From Candidatus Eisenbacteria bacterium (GTDB lineage: Bacteria; Eisenbacteria; RBG-16-71-46), in the NCBI GenBank assembly GCA_020847735.1, contig JADLBL010000006.1, forward strand, positions 121,303-185,302: a stretch of DNA of 64,000 nucleotides. Direction: 5' to 3'. Shown here in pieces: positions 63,049-64,000 of this stretch (position 1 is its first letter; each line of letters starts with the position of its first letter). The notes under the pieces are model-generated. The model had not been told where the DNA came from and made no database searches. It saw only the letters and a program-made list of their open reading frames with translations. The position numbers were made by a program, and so were the translations under genes.

Positions 63049-64000
63049 ATGCCCGTTCCCGCCCGCAACACGCTCGCCATCGTCGGCGCCGGATCCGTCG
63101 GGCTCGAAGCCGCGGCCGCGGCGCTCGAGCGCGGGTTCGACGTCCACGTCTTCGAGCGCGGCGAGGTCGGCGCGCACCCGATCGCCTGGGGGCACGTGCG
63201 GCTCTTCACCACGTGGGGCGCGAACGTCGGGCCGGCCAGCGCGCGGCTGCTCGCGCGCCACGGCTGGAGCGCACCGCCCGCCGACGCGCGCCCCACGGGC
63301 GCCGAGCTGGCCGGACGCGTACTCGCGCCGCTCGCCGCGACGCCGGAGCTGAAGGGCCGCGTGCACGAGCACGCGCAGGTCGTGGCGATCGGCCGGCAGG
63401 CGACGCTGCGCGCGGAGCAGCCGGGCGACGCCTCGCGCGCGGCGCGGCCGTTCCGGCTGCTGGTGCGCGACCACGGCGGGCGCGAGAGCGTGCTGCGCGC
63501 CTTCGCGGTGCTGGACGCCTCCGGCACCTGCGGCTCGCCCGCGTGGGCGGGCACCGGAGGCGTGCCGGCGCGCGGCGAGCTCTACCTGGCGCCGCAGATG
63601 AGCTACCACTGCGACGACGTGCGCGGACTGCGGCGCACCCGATACGCCGGCAAACGCACGCTCGTGATCGGCGGCGGCGCGACCGCCTGCACGACCGTCC
63701 TCGAGCTGGCGCAGCTCGCCGCCGAGGAACCGGGCACGACGATCACGTGGGTGACGCGCGAAACCGGCGCGTTCACGGGCGAGATCGCGAACGACCCGCT
63801 CGCCCCCCGCGCGGAGCTGTTCGCGAACGCGCACGCACTTCGTTCGGGCGGCGACCCGGTGATGACCTGGGTCGGCGGCGCCGAGGTCGAGGGCATCGAG
63901 TACAACTCGGCGACGCACAAGTACCGCGTCGCGCTCGAGGTCGCGGGCCAGCCGCGGCTCGAGGAGGCCGACCAGGTGATCGTCAACGCCGGCTATCGCC
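63049..64000 (+). CDS. FAD/NAD(P)-binding oxidoreductase, 3' end outside the window
   Basis: 317 residues visible; the frame is open to the edge. N-terminal Rossmann FAD site LAIVGAGSVGLEAAAAALERG, a monooxygenase-like HPIAWGHVRLFTTWGANVGP stretch, and a second nucleotide site RTLVIGGGATACTTVLELAQL. It resembles flavin monooxygenase or pyridine nucleotide-disulfide oxidoreductase relatives, but the C-terminal part that would decide is missing. ATG 63049 follows CCGGAGAG. Separated by 120 bases from the ABC exporter. Confidence 0.85.
   Translation, partial: MPVPARNTLAIVGAGSVGLEAAAAALERGFDVHVFERGEVGAHPIAWGHVRLFTTWGANVGPASARLLARHGWSAPPADARPTGAELAGRVLAPLAATPELKGRVHEHAQVVAIGRQATLRAEQPGDASRAARPFRLLVRDHGGRESVLRAFAVLDASGTCGSPAWAGTGGVPARGELYLAPQMSYHCDDVRGLRRTRYAGKRTLVIGGGATACTTVLELAQLAAEEPGTTITWVTRETGAFTGEIANDPLAPRAELFANAHALRSGGDPVMTWVGGAEVEGIEYNSATHKYRVALEVAGQPRLEEADQVIVNAGYR

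Overview
The window is very GC-rich bacterial DNA (by eye close to 70% G+C, with a strong G/C bias at third codon positions) and is densely packed with short intergenic gaps and many 4-base ATGA/GTGA stop-start overlaps. A PorT-like outer-membrane beta-barrel and several secreted proteins point to a diderm. The large PEGA/FHA/Ser-Thr-kinase complement, a PPi-type phosphofructokinase and a CHAT protein beside an ECF sigma factor fit a Candidatus Eisenbacteria, Gemmatimonadota or myxobacterium-like organism. No rRNA or marker gene is present to settle this. I saw no tRNA, rRNA or CRISPR array.

Layout. 1-11.5 kb is a phosphosignalling island on the minus strand: PP2C phosphatase, active kinase and pseudokinase (all three with PEGA repeats outside the membrane), then a zinc-ribbon FHA protein, an FHA-FHA-membrane-lytic transglycosylase fusion, a VWA-membrane-FHA protein and another active kinase that runs off the left edge. 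An OsmC gene is embedded on the opposite strand. 11.6-14.8 kb holds MutY, a small Cys-rich protein, a cysteine-less DipZ-like redoxin and a macro-domain protein. 15-18.8 kb holds moaA, a MarR regulator, murB and an O-acyltransferase. At 18,965-19,183 is a very short SelW-like gene with an in-frame UGA, a probable selenoprotein. 19.2-22.4 kb carries an S9 peptidase coupled to a flavin reductase. 22.6-26 kb carries a RecB/Cas4-like nuclease and the agmatine-to-putrescine pair aguB-aguA. 26-30.5 kb carries PPi-phosphofructokinase, a P-loop protein, a diheme cytochrome c and a ferredoxin-NADP reductase. 30.5-37.2 kb is a peptide-use region: peptidase T and a POT transporter divergently, then OPT transporter, DinB-like protein and esterase with overlapping ends.

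37.6-45.8 kb: two paralogous small membrane proteins, then a reductive pyrimidine catabolism cluster (beta-ureidopropionase, dihydropyrimidinase, PreT, PreA, NCS1 permease). 45.8-49.2 kb is an acquired block: it lies between two 64-base direct repeats (61/64 identical), has an IS1380-type end and transposase remnant at its left and an IS30-like frameshifted remnant at its right, and carries a membrane glycosyltransferase and a Cys-rich secreted protein. 49.3-54.8 kb: aminotransferase, beta-barrel protein, and a MoxR-like ATPase / methyltransferase / VWA group. A 185-base foldback element with IS1380-like ends (54,920-55,104) sits directly before 55-60.3 kb: an endonuclease/phosphatase-family protein, a secreted TPR-CHAT protease-like protein, an ECF sigma factor and a probable anti-sigma factor. 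The window ends with an ABC exporter pair and a partial FAD oxidoreductase.

The items most worth following up are the UGA-containing SelW-like gene, the FHA-lytic transglycosylase fusion with its kinase/pseudokinase/phosphatase neighbours, the CHAT/ECF group driven from a foldback element, the island bracketed by direct repeats, and a recurring promoter layout implying leaderless mRNAs.
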